Source: Citrus sinensis
Taxonomy: Eukaryota > Streptophyta > Magnoliopsida > Sapindales > Rutaceae
DNA length: 64,000 bases
Direction: 5' to 3'
Assembly: GCF_022201045.2 (NCBI RefSeq)
Contig: NC_068560.1
Coordinates: 37,907,001-37,971,000 of the forward strand
The notes below the pieces were generated by a model. That model saw only the letters and a program-made list of their open reading frames with translations. It was not told where the DNA came from and searched no databases. The translations under genes were made by a program, and so were the position numbers. Positions 24,947 to 41,098 of this stretch are shown piece after piece (the first letter of the stretch is position 1; each line of letters starts with the position of its first letter).

Positions 24947-27900
24947 ATGAGAAATGAAGTGAGGTTGGAGGAAGACGAGGAGCAGCTGATGACGACAAAT
25001 GGAAGCTCTATCTCTGAGCATCAGAAGATCTCAACCTCATCAAGATTTTCAAGCCTCTTGGCCTCTAAAGATCGTGACTATCTTCTCAATCAACATGGCA
25101 CTCAGGTTCTTTTTCTTCTCTCTTGTTTCTTCTCTGGCTAGCCCATATGCTCACTTGCAATGAAAAAAATATATATATATAAATAGATACATTAAAATAT
25201 AATAGCTTCTTTTCTTTTGTTTTTTGAAAACCCATGCACTGGCTTTTGAGAGGGAGAAAGTCTTTTCTGATGTCTGTTTGAGTTGCGTTATTTTCCTTTA
25301 TATATATATATATATAAGAAAATTACATGAAAAACCATGCATAGAGTCTCACTTTTTGCCTATACACAGAAAATATTTTCTACTCAGCTAATGGCTTTTT
25401 TTCCCCTTAAAATCTTGTGGAACATGTGAAAAATAGGAGTTTATCAAAGGAACTTCCCCTTACAAGAATCGAGTTTTCTTTTAGGATAAAAAGAAAAAAA
25501 AAAACGATATTGATCTGAATATTCCGGAACTCTATTATTGCCATAATATTTTACTTGTTATTAAATATTATCTATCAAAATATTTCATAAATTATCTGAT
25601 GATATACGGTGCAGAGTTTGATACAAATCAAACCTTGTGATTAAACCGAGTATAAATCTTATTTAAATATTGAATTAGAGCCTATTTTGCGACTGATATT
25701 GAGGGTTTTGGCATTCGATATAATTTTGTCGTCATGGTCCCGCAACATTGATCTTCTTTGGTTTTGTTCCATAAACTTGATGGTGGGTCTGAATTTACTT
25801 GAAAGTTAACCAAACTTCGGTGTATCATTGGTGTATACGAACTATGCTCCGTTGGTAAATATTCACTGGAAGACTCAGCTCATGTTTCAGCGACATAGTT
25901 TTATTAATATTATATTTTATGTGTGACAATTGATTTCATTCAACGGTTTATCATCTTTAAACTTAGTACATCTATATAGCTAAAGTATTATCCTTTCCTA
26001 CTATTTGTTCATATGTGTGTGTGTGTGTAAAATTGCTTCTTTAATTTGAATTTTTCAACTCTATATAGTAATAAGATTAATTGGTAAAAGATGTGTGTTC
26101 TCAAGAGAAAGCTCCATTATGAAAACACGGCAAGACATAGGATGTCTTTTCCTTGAACTAGCAGCTAAATGTACTGTTCCATGTCTAGTGCATTGTTTGG
26201 GTCCTGATTCAATTTGCTGATCTCTTTAATATATTTTTTTAATGAAATTGCTTTGCTGCTAACAATCAACCTCTAGTTATATCTCGTAACATTGAAACCT
26301 AATTCTATTCCCTTGAAAGATTCTTAATTATGTCACTGTCCCAATGGTACGTGCAACAACTAAGAAGGAGAATGACTTCCACCAAGGAAATTGGCGAGGA
26401 GGTAACTTATACTCTCCTCCTATCATGGTGAAATGTGTTCTATTTCAGGGACTCAAATTTTGACGAGTGTAGATAGATTTCCTTTTTGTTTTATGCAGAT
26501 TTTTCTAGTAATACTCGGGTGAACCTGAAAATAGATTAGAATATTATATTTCACTAAAAGTGAATGATCATAGATAAGTATATTATAAAGTACAGTTTTC
26601 CACTGTTCTTATCTTGTTGGCTACCCAACAAATGACCAAAGCCTCGTTACAAAATATTGTACTGTTTGCCTTGTTCTGGCCGTTGTTATTGTAGGGAGAG
26701 GGGTCCCTTTTGTAAGGTGATGGGGCTTATTTACAAAGATGCTAGTTGTCACAAAGCTAGTAATATACGTGCAAAATATGAAGTCTTAATCAGCACGGGT
26801 TCCCACTTTCAGAAAAAACCAAGCTGGCATGACACTTGTCGTTTCATAAATATCACCATAGCTAACGCTGTAGGCGGTACATCATTTTCTTGGCTCACAA
26901 CTTTAATTTTGTGGAATGTGAATAGGATTTTCATCCTTTAAAGAAATATACAATGTTTAACAAGTTACCTCAGTTTACCGTAGCTAAAATGCCCCGCTGT
27001 GAATTGGTTAATTACTCTTATTGCAGGTGAAAGTCTCTGATCTTGAAGGCAAGGTCACAGCCCTTTACTTCTCAGCTAACTGGTATCCGCCGTGTGGAAA
27101 CTTCACCGGAGTTCTTGTTGACGTTTACGAAGAGCTGAGGAACAATGGATCCGATTTTGAGGTTGTCTTTGTGTCATCTGATGAAGACTTGAATGCCTTC
27201 AACAACTACCGTGCATGCATGCCATGGCTAGCAGTTCCATATTCGGATTTGGAAACAAAGAAGGCCTTGAACCGAAAATTTGACATCGAAGGCATTCCTT
27301 GCTTGGTTGTGTTGCAACCTTATGATGATAAAGATGATGCAACATTGCATGATGGAGTTGAGCTCATTTACAAGTATGGGATCAGAGCTTTCCCATTTAC
27401 TAAAGAGAAGCTTGAGGAATTGCAAAAGGAAGAAAAAGAGAAGCACGAACGCCAAACTTTAATTAATTTATTAACAAACCACGACAGAGGCTATCTTTTG
27501 GGTCACCCTCCTGATGAAAAGGTATGTACTATTAAGTCTAAAGTGCTCATCTAGTACACAATTTTAGATTTTTTTTTTAAATTTGAAAAAAATTGTTACA
27601 TCATATGGCTTAGTGATTTTTTTAAATTTTGAAAAAGTTCAGAACAGTAGACCAGAGTAATTTCTAATTATATGTATATATAGACATCAATCCTTTAAAT
27701 GTCTAGACAAGTAATAAATTCTTGTCGCGAGTTGGGCAAAATTTGTTTTTGCATACATGATTGTTTTTTATTCCAATACTTAGGTCCATTGCATGTGTGT
27801 CTCATTTTTGAACAAGTAAAACGTGTTTGTCTATGCCTTGCTCCTTTGAAGCCACTTCCAAATAAAGCCAATGTGTGGATAAGAAAGAGTTCCCTCTTTT

Positions 27901-28828
27901 ATTTTTTCACCTCATTATTTATATGTAGACAGCATACACTTCCCTATCTTTTCTTGCATCATCACTTGTTGATTACTTTATACAATGATATGGACAAATG
28001 GCTCATTATCTCATGTGACAGATAGGACAGTAGTCATGATCCTGACAAGCTGCCTTCTGATAGATTCACTAAATTAAATATAATTTTTAGTCTAGTAATT
28101 GGTTAATTTTGAACCTTGAAATTTTGTAATTGGTGTAATTAAGTAGAAAATTAAGCACGAAATATAATATAATTGTGCATGCTTTTATTGTGTAGGTACC
28201 CGTATCTTCCCTGGTGGGTAAAACGGTTGGGCTTTATTTCTCAGCCAGATGGTGCATTCCATGTGAGAAATTCATGCCTAAGTTGCTCTCCATCTACCAG
28301 AAAATAAAGCAAAATCTGGTGGAAAAAGGAGATGCACTTGAGGATTTTGAAGTGGTATTTGTGTCGACTGATCGTGATCAAACATCCTTCGAATCTTACT
28401 TCGGTACAATGCCATGGCTGGCATTGCCGTTTGGAGATCCAACAATCAAAGAGCTTACTAAATACTTTGATGTGCAAGGCATTCCTTGTTTGGTGATCAT
28501 CGGTCCCGAAGGTAAAACTGTCACCAAACAAGGTAGAAACCTGATTAATTTGTATCAAGAAAATGCATATCCGTTCACAGAGGCCAAATTGGAGTTTCTG
28601 GAGAAACAAATGGAGGAAGAGGCTAAGAACTTGCCGCGATCAGAGTTTCACATAGGACATAGACACGAGCTTAATTTGGTTTCAGAGGGTACCGGGGGAG
28701 GGCCATTTATATGCTGTGATTGTGATGAGCAAGGCTCCGGTTGGGCTTACCAGTGTCTTGAATGTGGCTATGAGGTGCATCCCAAGTGTGTTAGAGCTGT
28801 GGACCGTGGCTCCATGATTCAGAGGTGA
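24947..28828 (+). CDS. Nucleoredoxin, two thioredoxin domains plus C1-like zinc domain
   Basis: NRX proteins are thioredoxin-fold oxidoreductases that reduce targets such as antioxidant enzymes in the cytosol and nucleus. Three exons join in frame: 24947-25105, 27027-27521 and 28196-28828, with a 1.9-kb first intron; 428 aa. Residues ~30-215 are Trx domain 1, ~216-375 Trx domain 2 (ARWCIPCEKFMPKLLSIY, MPWLALPFGD, VQGIPCLVIIGPEGKTVT), and the C-terminal ~50 residues a Cys/His-rich C1-like domain (CCDCDEQGSGWAYQCLEC, HPKC). Domain 2 keeps the WCxPC active site. Domain 1 reads NWYPPCGNF, so the attacking Cys is Tyr and this domain can hardly act as a dithiol redox site. Closest to the two-domain nucleoredoxin 2 type (At4g31240), but orthology was not tested. 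Confidence 0.93.
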
Positions 28829-29664
28829 CGTTCTTGTGTCAAATTGCTTGTCCTAATTGACCTGCTGGGCACCTTAATTTGGGTGATATAAAGTATAATA
28901 TATTACTTTCTAGCTTCAAGGCTGGATTAATGTTGGATTTCGTCTGTTCATTTAGCATATTACATTCATAGTCATAGTGTGATTGCCTCCCTTCCCCTGT
29001 GGCCGTGGGCATGTTTTGTGGTTTTACTGGTAGCTAAAACTGTGGATGCTGCTAATTTACTTGTTATATTTGTTTCGTGTAATAGACCATTCGATTGGAA
29101 TCTATGTATCAGAAACAGGCAAAAGTTCCTGAAAATTTGTATTGTCATAGTGGCAGGTGATCTAAACCAACCACTTCTCTGCAATAAATGATGCATTCCA
29201 TCAATATATCTATGAATTTATTTGCAGGATCCATGTGTTTGTTATCTCAATTCATGTAACAACGTGTAGTTGAATTTTTTTATATTACCACTTGGCATTT
29301 GCTTGTTGATTTTTTAAAATAGATATAGGCATGTCATTATATTATTTATTTATTGTATAACTGAAATGATACTTTAGAGGTATTTTAAAATTTATTTTCA
29401 ATCGGGTTGTTGCTTAGTCTAGCAGTTTATGCTAAAGGATTGTAATTACTAGTTGATTCAAAATACTATATTATGAACAGGTAAGGATTTCGATCATAAT
29501 TTATCTACTCAAAAGGTTACCAACGACGTAAAAAGGATTTTTATTTTACAGAAAAATATAAAATTAATTGATAAGATAATATTAAATTTTCCTGATTTAT
29601 ACAAATTTAATTGAAATTCGTTCAAAAACCTTTTAAGTGGACAATGGTTATATCATTCGTACCA
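28829..29664. other. Intergenic, 3' of the nucleoredoxin
   Basis: Likely the nucleoredoxin 3' UTR, then AT-rich sequence. Nothing else was recognised. Confidence 0.35.
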
Positions 29665-30070
29665 TTAATTGTGTAGTGCTTTGTTGTGGGAAATGAAAAA
29701 TGAAATAGTTTTTTTTGGCTTCTCTGCTTTGATTACTCTACCTTTTTTTTTCCCCCAATTTGACCCGGTTCATTGTTAAGAACTTGCGGCTGTAAGCAGC
29801 CATAAAATCGCATTCCAACAAAACTCGAGTCCACCGTCATTGATAAGTAAAATCAATCCCAATAATTATTAATTGTGTACTGCTTTGTGAGAAATGAAAA
29901 ATGAAATAATTTTTTGGCTACTCTGCTTTGATTACTTCACCTGTGTGTTTTTTTTTCCAATTTTACGTGGTTCAATGTAAAGAACTTGCGACTGTAAGCA
30001 GCCATAAAATGGCATTCCAACCAAACATCCAGCGTTCTTGATAAGCAAAATCAACCCAAATAATTATAAC
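29665..30070. repeat. Diverged ~205-bp tandem duplication
   Basis: The block from ATTGTGTAGTGCTTTGTTG (about 29667) recurs as ATTGTGTACTGCTTTGTGAG (about 29872). Shared landmarks in both copies are GAAATGAAAAATGAAATA, CTCTGCTTTGATTACT, AAGAACTTGCG(G/A)CTGTAAG and CAGCCATAAAAT(C/G)GCATT. Identity is about 85% by eye with small indels. No coding content. Confidence 0.8.
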
Positions 30071-31600
30071 CATAGCAGGCCTTATGGAATAGAGGAAGGG
30101 TATTTCGATTTAGCAAATAATTGGGGGTTTGAAAACTCTAGTCCCACTAGAGAAGACCCATAGCCATAAGCATGAGATAACCATAAAAAAATGTCTGTAC
30201 TTGGGCTTTTTTGGGAATATCAAAAAGAAAAAGGCCCAATGAAACAAAAGGGTAGGTTAGCAACAAACCAGCGGAAGCTTGTACAAACTGTTCAACTTGC
30301 TCACTCTCTCGTCTCTGAGCGTATGTAAACAAAAAAGTGAAAAAGATAATAATAATAATAATAAGAATTGAGCTACCTTGCGACGGTTGTAAGGTATCAC
30401 AACTTTGTCCTTTTTCTGAGTCAGCCAATAGATCTGATGGAAAAGTTGGTCTTTGTTCAAATGGTTATTAACATTGCAAACCCTATTGTTTATTGCAAAA
30501 TCATAAATGTCAAAAGTCTGAAAATATTTATACATATGAATCATATTATTTAAAATTTTGAAAATTTGATCCATTGACTTAACTTAAGTACTTAACCATA
30601 AAATGAGTGACATTGTAAGAATAACAATGTAATCTCACCTAAATAAAATTTTTTATGTAATACATATTTAATATAGAATAAATAAATAGAATACGCATTA
30701 AAAATATGAGTTGTTAAAGAAATTTGTGAAATAAAAAGTGTAGAAGTAAAAAAATGTACCAAGGTATAACACTTTATTATTTTACTTTTACAAAATTTTA
30801 TTATCACCTTTTTTTAGTATTAATTTACATGTTAGTTTATTTGTACATAGAACTTGTTAGCTTATATAAAATACCAACATTGCCCTTAAATTTTGAAAGA
30901 GCCATTTTGAATTTCTAAATGTGGTCCAATAAATATATATAGAAAGACTAGAAAAATAATATAAAAGAAAGTTAATTGATTTTTTAAAAAAAAGAATTCA
31001 AAAGCTTTTGAGCTTTATATTTCCTAAGAATGATCTATGTTTTTCTGTTTTTGAATATCTATGCATGTGAGATGTTTTAACAATATTTTAGTCTTAATTA
31101 AAAGTGACTAAATGGTAAATTTATTGGCTTCTCTGTATTCTTTTAAATGTAGGTGGCATTTTTTTTTCTAAATGAAGGATAATAAACCATCACAAAAAAT
31201 TTCCACAATGTTGATTTAATATTTCATTATCTTGTGCGCATAAAAATCAGTCTTTTGCGATGGAAACTAGCTGTCATTAAAAGTCATATTTCTTATAGTA
31301 ATAAATTAAGTGCTTGATAGTTGATTTTTACCTCTTATACATTCCTTTCGGCTATCATCAGTAAAGAATCAAGTGTCAACAATAGTTAAAAGATTCTTTT
31401 CAAACACTAGTATATCCTAACATATGCAAAATATTTAAACCTCTAGTTCTTTCTTGAATTTTGTAAAAATATCAGGGACTGTTATATAATTAAACCACAA
31501 AAAGTTGTGGTATGTTGCAACCGTTGCAACATAGTTTTATCCCAAAAATGAAAACGATACTCAGCACCATGCAATGGGCAAAAGAAAAGCACCAAGCACA
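30071..31600. other. Intergenic, upstream of CPK29-like gene
   Basis: AT-rich. The minus-strand frame at 30147-30428 has hydrophobic runs but no match I know. The last part is the kinase promoter. Confidence 0.35.
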
Positions 31601-31607
31601 TATAAAA
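31601..31607 (+). promoter_or_regulatory. TATA box of the CPK29-like gene
   Basis: TATAAAA about 150 bp upstream of the start codon, inside CACATATAAAAGTAC. The implied 5' leader of ~120 nt is pyrimidine-rich. Confidence 0.55.
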
Positions 31608-31757
31608 GTACTTGAAGAATAAGGAAAAGCTGGTAACCAACTCCTTATACTCTCTCGATTTGCTCGTTTAAGTCCCCCAAACTGAAACCCACCTCACCTG
31701 TCCCAAAAATTAATTCTGAAAAATAATATCTTGGTTGATCATCACCATCCTTTTTCA

Positions 31758-35942
<4,185 letters not shown>

Positions 35943-36380
35943 ATGCAGATGGAAACCAAAGATAAAAAATCAAGTGCTAATATCGAGTATATATAATAAA
36001 GCCAGTAGCTGGCAGAATCTCATTCTCAAAAGTTCTGTAAATTGAGCTGTATCGTCGCATTGATATCAGCCCATGCCTTCTTCTTCATGTCAATAAAAAC
36101 TAAATTTGCCACAAAGGTGGTTTTCAGAATAACTGGCAAGTTTTAGTAGTGCCTACTATTTACTTACCTTGGAAACAGGTCTTGGATTTTAGAAAAGAGA
36201 ACCGGAATTATCAGATTAACCCTTGTTGTTTTGGGAAATAACATTATTTCAAAACAATTTATCATTTGCGCATTTTTATCCCCAACCTTATTAACAAAAA
36301 TTAACAAATTTATTTATATATTCGATCGAAGTCTAGCCCCACTATATAATATAAAAATTAAAAACATGAAGAAGTGACTC
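35943..36380. other. CPK29-like 3' UTR and gap
   Basis: An AATAAA-like signal (AATAAA in TATAATAAAGCC near 35995 and CAATAAAAAC near 36090) follows the kinase stop codon. The rest is AT-rich and ends at the target-site duplication of the next element. Confidence 0.4.
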
Positions 36381-36802
36381 GTTAAAAAGGGTAAATTTCA
36401 TGGTATCTCTTTATTAGATTGATTTATTTTAACTTATCCTCAAAAAGTCTGAAAATTTTAATTTATCTCCTAAAATCTATTAAATTTAACTATTGATCAA
36501 TTTTGACTCAATTGAAATACGATAATACCCTTATTAATTATAGAATAGATTATCTCACTATTCTACCTATGTTAGAGAGATATCTCTTATACCATAATGT
36601 TTCTAAAATAAAATTAATTCAGAGTTTATCTGCATCACTAACAAAATCACCCTTCAATCTCTTTTTTAGAGAATAAAAAAAATCTCAATAATACATAATT
36701 TCATGTTAACCCCACCAAAAATCACTTTAAAATCTCTTTTTATGCACAGTTACAAAGAAAATCCCACCCTCAATCCATGAAGATTATCAAATTTAATAAA
36801 AA

Positions 36803-37337
36803 AGGGTTATTATCATTTCACTACTTTAAAAATTATAAAATATCAAATGACTGTAACAAGTATTGTCTCTTATTATTTTTCTACTATATCTTTACAAAAA
36901 TATCATTTTACTATTTTTCCGTTATAAATGTTAGTTGACCAGTTAGTTGACTAATAAAATACCAATTTCACCCTTCATGATTAAAAAAGAACTTGAAACT
37001 TATTTACAAAATAGATTTATAATATATTTATTAAAATGGATATAAAATACCAACATAATTTTTTTTGTTGGAATTATGATATATGGATTATAAATTTGTC
37101 TTATTATTATTTTTTAATTATGAAGGGTAAAATTGGTGTTTATTAATCAACTAATTGGTCAACTAACGGGTCAACTAACAGTTGTAATGGAAAAATAGTA
37201 AAATGATATTTGTTGTAATGGAAAAGTAATAAAATGATATTTTTATAAAAATATAATAGAAAAATTATAGGAGACAATACTTATTGTAGTCATTTGATAT
37301 TTGACAATTTTGAAAGTAATGAAATGATAATAACCCT
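36803..37337. mobile_element. Palindromic MITE nested in the MULE
   Basis: Begins AGGGTTATTATCATTTCA and ends in the reverse complement, flanked by a perfect 8-bp duplication AATAAAAA (36795-36802, 37338-37345). The arms are about 190-250 bp with ~85% identity, so the element can fold almost completely. One arm has a ~32-bp internal duplication built on AATATCATTTTA, GGAAAAGTAATAA-type sequence. It is 535 bp, with no coding content. Because both flanks lie inside the MULE, it inserted after the MULE. The superfamily (hAT versus MULE-like) is not settled by an 8-bp TSD alone. Confidence 0.88.
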
Positions 37338-37529
37338 AATAAAAAATTATAAGTTTTGAAATAAAAATCTCAAAATTTATAAAAAAGAAAAAATTTCTCT
37401 TTTTTCTTCATCTTTTTCGTTCCATTCCCTATTCATCTTCTTCTTCTTCTTCGTTCAGTTTTTTCTTTCCTCTTTCACACACTTAACAACTCCACAACCA
37501 CTTTTAATCCAAATCAGTCTAGCAAAACT

Positions 37530-37700
37530 CATGTCCATTGCCCGGCAAAACCCAACCATGCCGGGCAAAATCCATGGCCGTGCACAGCCATGCCAAGCAA
37601 ACACCATCCCAAGCAAAAACTATAACCGTGTGCGACCATTCTAAGCAAGCCCGTGGCTAATGGTCGTGCACGGCCATTCCAAATAAGCCTGTAGTCAAAT
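37530..37700. repeat. GC-rich degenerate tandem repeat inside the MULE
   Basis: Repeated phrases GGCCGTGCACAGCCATGCC, GGTCGTGCACGGCCATTCC, CCATGCCGGGCAAAATCC and CCAAGCAAAAACTATAACC, units of ~20-50 bp, much richer in GC than the rest of the element. The short minus-strand frame over it is not a gene I recognise. Confidence 0.55.
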
Positions 37701-37998
37701 GTGGCTCCAAACTTCGCCGTGAGCTGCTGTCGTGGATGTTGTGGCACTACGATGCTTGGAGAAGATAATGTACAAATATAATTTTACCCTTTCTATCGTT
37801 TGAACTACGGGGTAAGTTATATGGTTTGACTTATATGGTTTGACTACATACTTTTGAAGGTAAATTAAAATTTATTAATCTAATAAGGGGGTAAGATGAA
37901 ATTTACCCCGTTAAAAAACGTCTAAAACTCTCCTGTCTACAACATAAGCGCATTTTGTTTACATTCCATTAAGATTGGGAGATTGGCGACAAAAAAAA

Positions 37999-40678
37999 AT
38001 GACGATGCTCTCCCTTAACTCTGCATCGTGGGGCTCTGCTTCTTGCACGAAAGGTCTTCAATTTTCACCAACAAAAATCCCATTTGGTGTTTTCAAAATC
38101 CTCAGAGCTCGATGCTCTTCCAGTTCTAGCGGCGGCAATAATCGAGAGCCCATCGCCAATTATGCCGGCGTTCAATTAGAGGAAACAGTCGATACGAAAG
38201 CGGGGAAGCTGAGGCTTGACGCTTGGATCTCTTCTCGCGTTGATGGAATTAGTAGAGCTCGAGTTCAATCAAGTATCCGTTCTGGCCTTGTTTCTATCAA
38301 TGGACAAGTTGTCAGTAAGGTCTCTTTTCTTCTCTTTCTGGACTTACCTTCAATTATTTTTTTTATTATAATATTTATAATGAAAGCTGGTGGATTTTTA
38401 ATATTTTTGATTAAATGATTGTTGACTTGACTGATCAGGTTTCACACAATGTCAAGGGTGGGGATATGGTGAATTGCACTATTTCGGAATTGCAACCTTT
38501 AAGGGCTGAAGCTGAAGATATACCTTTGGATATTGTTTATGAAGATGATAATGTACTGGTTGTTAACAAGCCTGCCCACATGGTGAGCATCATTTTTGTT
38601 ATTATTATTATTATTGTTATTGTTATTATTATTTCTAAATAAACAACCACTACGGTACCCCCCACAAAAAAAAAAAAAAGAACGAAAAGGAAAAAAAGGT
38701 ATTTTTAGGATTGTGGTGTTGTGGGCATAGCTTCGGCAGAATAGAAATTTGGATTGAGCTGCTGTATCTTATCTTTCAATTTTTAAGTTATTGTAAATCA
38801 CTAGCTATCAAGTATATGTGTGAGTGAGGGGTTAGTAAAATTGACTAATAGAAGTGAATATTTACCGGACATTTACAAATGTATCCTTCATTCTATGTTT
38901 CTTATCAGGTTGTTCATCCTGCACCAGGCAATGCTACTGGCACACTTGTAAATGGAATTCTTCACCATTGCAGTCTTCCGACCCTTGCATCTTCAAATCA
39001 GGAAGCTTTTTCAGATGCAGAGGATATTTCTGATGATGAAGAGTTCAGTTCTAGTATAAGCGGGGCATCCATTCGCCCTGGGATTGTACACAGATTGGAC
39101 AAAGGCACCAGTGGATTGCTTGTTGTTGCAAAGGTGATTTTTTCCCCATTTGGTAACCACTTTTAACAAGCAAAACATAATCTATTTAAGGTTGCCCTCT
39201 GTATTGCATGTCCATGGCAGGACGAACACTCTCATGCTCATTTATCAGAACAGTTCAAGCTACATACTATTGAGAGAGTGTACATTAGTCTTACATCTGG
39301 AGTGCCCTCTCAATCTTCTGGCCGTATTGAGGTTCCAATTAGTCGTGATCCAAACAACAGGATTCGTATGGCTGCTATACCTGGATCAAATAAACACGGA
39401 CAGGCACGCCATGCTGCTAGTAGGTGATTTATGGTCCTTCACCTTTTTCTGTTTGATATTTGCAATAAGTAGCATTCTTGACGGTAGTTGGGATTTTCTT
39501 TTTCCAGTGTATTGGTTGTTCTTAACAGTTGAGTGTATTTAGACCTAGTGAGTGAGGTATATGCTGTATGAAGTCTATGAACCATTGAGAAAAGAGTATG
39601 GCGGAGGGATTCCAACAACTTCAATCTGGTCGGATCATGACAGTGTGGTTTTGCATTCTTCCATTGGCTTTGCTATGATGGTTGCATGGAATTTAATCCT
39701 TAGGATCTATCAGTCTGAGTGTTCAAGTTTCCCCTTTGACATTTACGATAGTGAAACTTGGACACTCAGACCGATAGAAAGTAGGTCCAAATGGGGCATG
39801 TGTGCTTGTTTGTGTTCTATAAATTTACTTCGATAAGATTTTTCTTACCAAGTATCCTGCCTACATTTCAACTTGTGCATTTAAGATATCACATTTACAA
39901 TGTAGACTCCTTTTATGTTTCTTCAGTTTTAAATTAGTTTGTTCATAAGAGTTGATGAATTCCAAATGTTTTCCCAAGTTATGATGCATGTTTATTAAAT
40001 TTGGTTAAACTTTTATCAGGTATAAAGTAATTGAAATTCTTGCTGGTGGTGGTTCTGCGTTGGTGGAGTGGAGATTGGAAACTGGGCGTACTCATCAGGT
40101 ACTCATGCTTTACAAATTGTTCTATATCCCAAGGATGATAAAAGTGTTTTGAATGTGTTTGCTTATCATTTTTCACATAATTTACTTTCACCCAGCTGTT
40201 ATATTGCTTCATCAAACCTCTGTGAACCCCAATTATTGAAGGCTTGACTCTTTTGTTTCACATTCAATCCTTGGGTTACAATCTTTGTAGTAGATTCGTG
40301 CACATGCCAAATACATGGGAATTCCTCTATTAGGTGATGAAGTGTACGGAGGGACAAAGAACATGGCCAAGTCATTGCTTCAGCCCAGAACTGCACCCGG
40401 CTCCCACGGAAAAGTTTTGAAATTGGTTTCTGGATTACAGAGGCCTTGCCTCCATGCCGTTGCTCTTGGGTAAAGAACAAAGCTCATCTCTGTGTCTGTT
40501 TTCCTTTTGTACATGCCTCCAGCATTTTATACAGAAGTTTTGTTACCAATTCTTTTGTAGGTTCACTCATCCACACACACGGGAAAAGATACAATTTTCA
40601 TGTCCGCCACCGGCAGATTTTGCCGAGATTTTGAGCCAGCTACGGGAAATTGGTACAGAGAAGTTATCATCAAACTAG
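37999..40678 (+). CDS. RluA-type RNA pseudouridine synthase 2, chloroplast-predicted
   Basis: Isomerises specific uridines in RNA to pseudouridine. Seven exons join in frame: 37999-38319, 38439-38582, 38909-39133, 39221-39423, 40020-40098, 40294-40469 and 40561-40678; 421 aa. A Ser-rich N-terminus (~1-50) looks like a plastid transit peptide. An S4-like RNA-binding domain ([31 protein letters not shown]) precedes the RluA catalytic domain. The catalytic motif is [18 protein letters not shown] with the essential Asp in HRLD; other conserved stretches are [28 protein letters not shown] and [16 protein letters not shown]. It matches Arabidopsis At1g76050 (pseudouridine synthase 2) in memory and in map position next to CPK29. 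The promoter space is unusually short because of the transposon 5' of it. Confidence 0.94.
39707..39777. repeat. Intronic hairpin in the pseudouridine synthase gene
   Basis: 25-bp arms (39707-39731 and 39753-39777) are complementary at 23 of 25 positions with a 21-nt loop, in the fourth intron. CTATCAGTCTGAGTG pairs with CACTCAGACCGATAG. There is no clear transposon border. It could be a MITE scar or a small-RNA-like hairpin. Confidence 0.7.
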
Positions 40679-40957
40679 CTACTTCAGATATTGTTCTCAA
40701 TTACTTGGGAAGTGGCTTACAACACAAGTTGGAGTTCAATGATTGTGAATATTTTCAGAATCAATCGTGAACGTAGGGCTATTTCCACCTTTTGGCAAAA
40801 AAATCTAGAAGAATGAATTATGAGTTCAAAGCGTCAACGGCTTAAAAAAGAATAATATATATATATATATAGTTAATCTTTAAAAGTCAGTTGTTTATAT
40901 TCTTTTAATTGTTATCAGTAAAAACTCAAGTACAAAAACACGACAGCATAAGAACTT

Positions 40958-41045
40958 TCACAAGAAGCAAAGTCGCAAGCTACTTTCCTAAGTGTTTGTG
41001 AAAATACAAAATCACAAGAAGCAAAGTCGCAAGCTACTTTCCTAA
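40958..41045. repeat. 34-bp perfect direct repeat
   Basis: TCACAAGAAGCAAAGTCGCA and the next 14 bases occur at 40958-40991 and again, identical, at 41012-41045 (54-bp period). It lies just past the pseudouridine synthase 3' end. Confidence 0.9.
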
Positions 41046-41098
41046 TGGGTAATTTTTAAGGATCTTTTCTGAAATTTGCCGTATTAACATCTAAATAG

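Larger units (their letters stand above)
36389..37908. mobile_element. Non-autonomous Mutator-like (MULE) element with 9-bp TSD
   Basis: Ends are GGGTAAATTTCAT at the left and its complement (ATGAAATTTACCC) at the right; a second matching block just inside (TTATTAGATT / AATCTAATAA) extends the TIR past 30 bp. It is flanked by a perfect 9-bp direct repeat, CGTTAAAAA, at 36380-36388 and 37909-37917. TIR plus 9-bp TSD is the Mutator superfamily pattern. No transposase is present. The element carries another MITE (36803-37337) and a GC-rich tandem block (37530-37700). Its right end lies about 90 bp before the start codon of the pseudouridine synthase. Confidence 0.88.

Noticed and set aside
24947-28828. 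Reading the nucleoredoxin as two separate thioredoxin genes
   Set aside because: The introns have good GT/AG borders and zero-phase joins, and the C1-like domain at the end is typical of a single NRX protein.
30147-30428. Minus-strand frame with hydrophobic segments
   Set aside because: The repeated Ile run comes from an (AAT)n tract; I see no family match or splice support.
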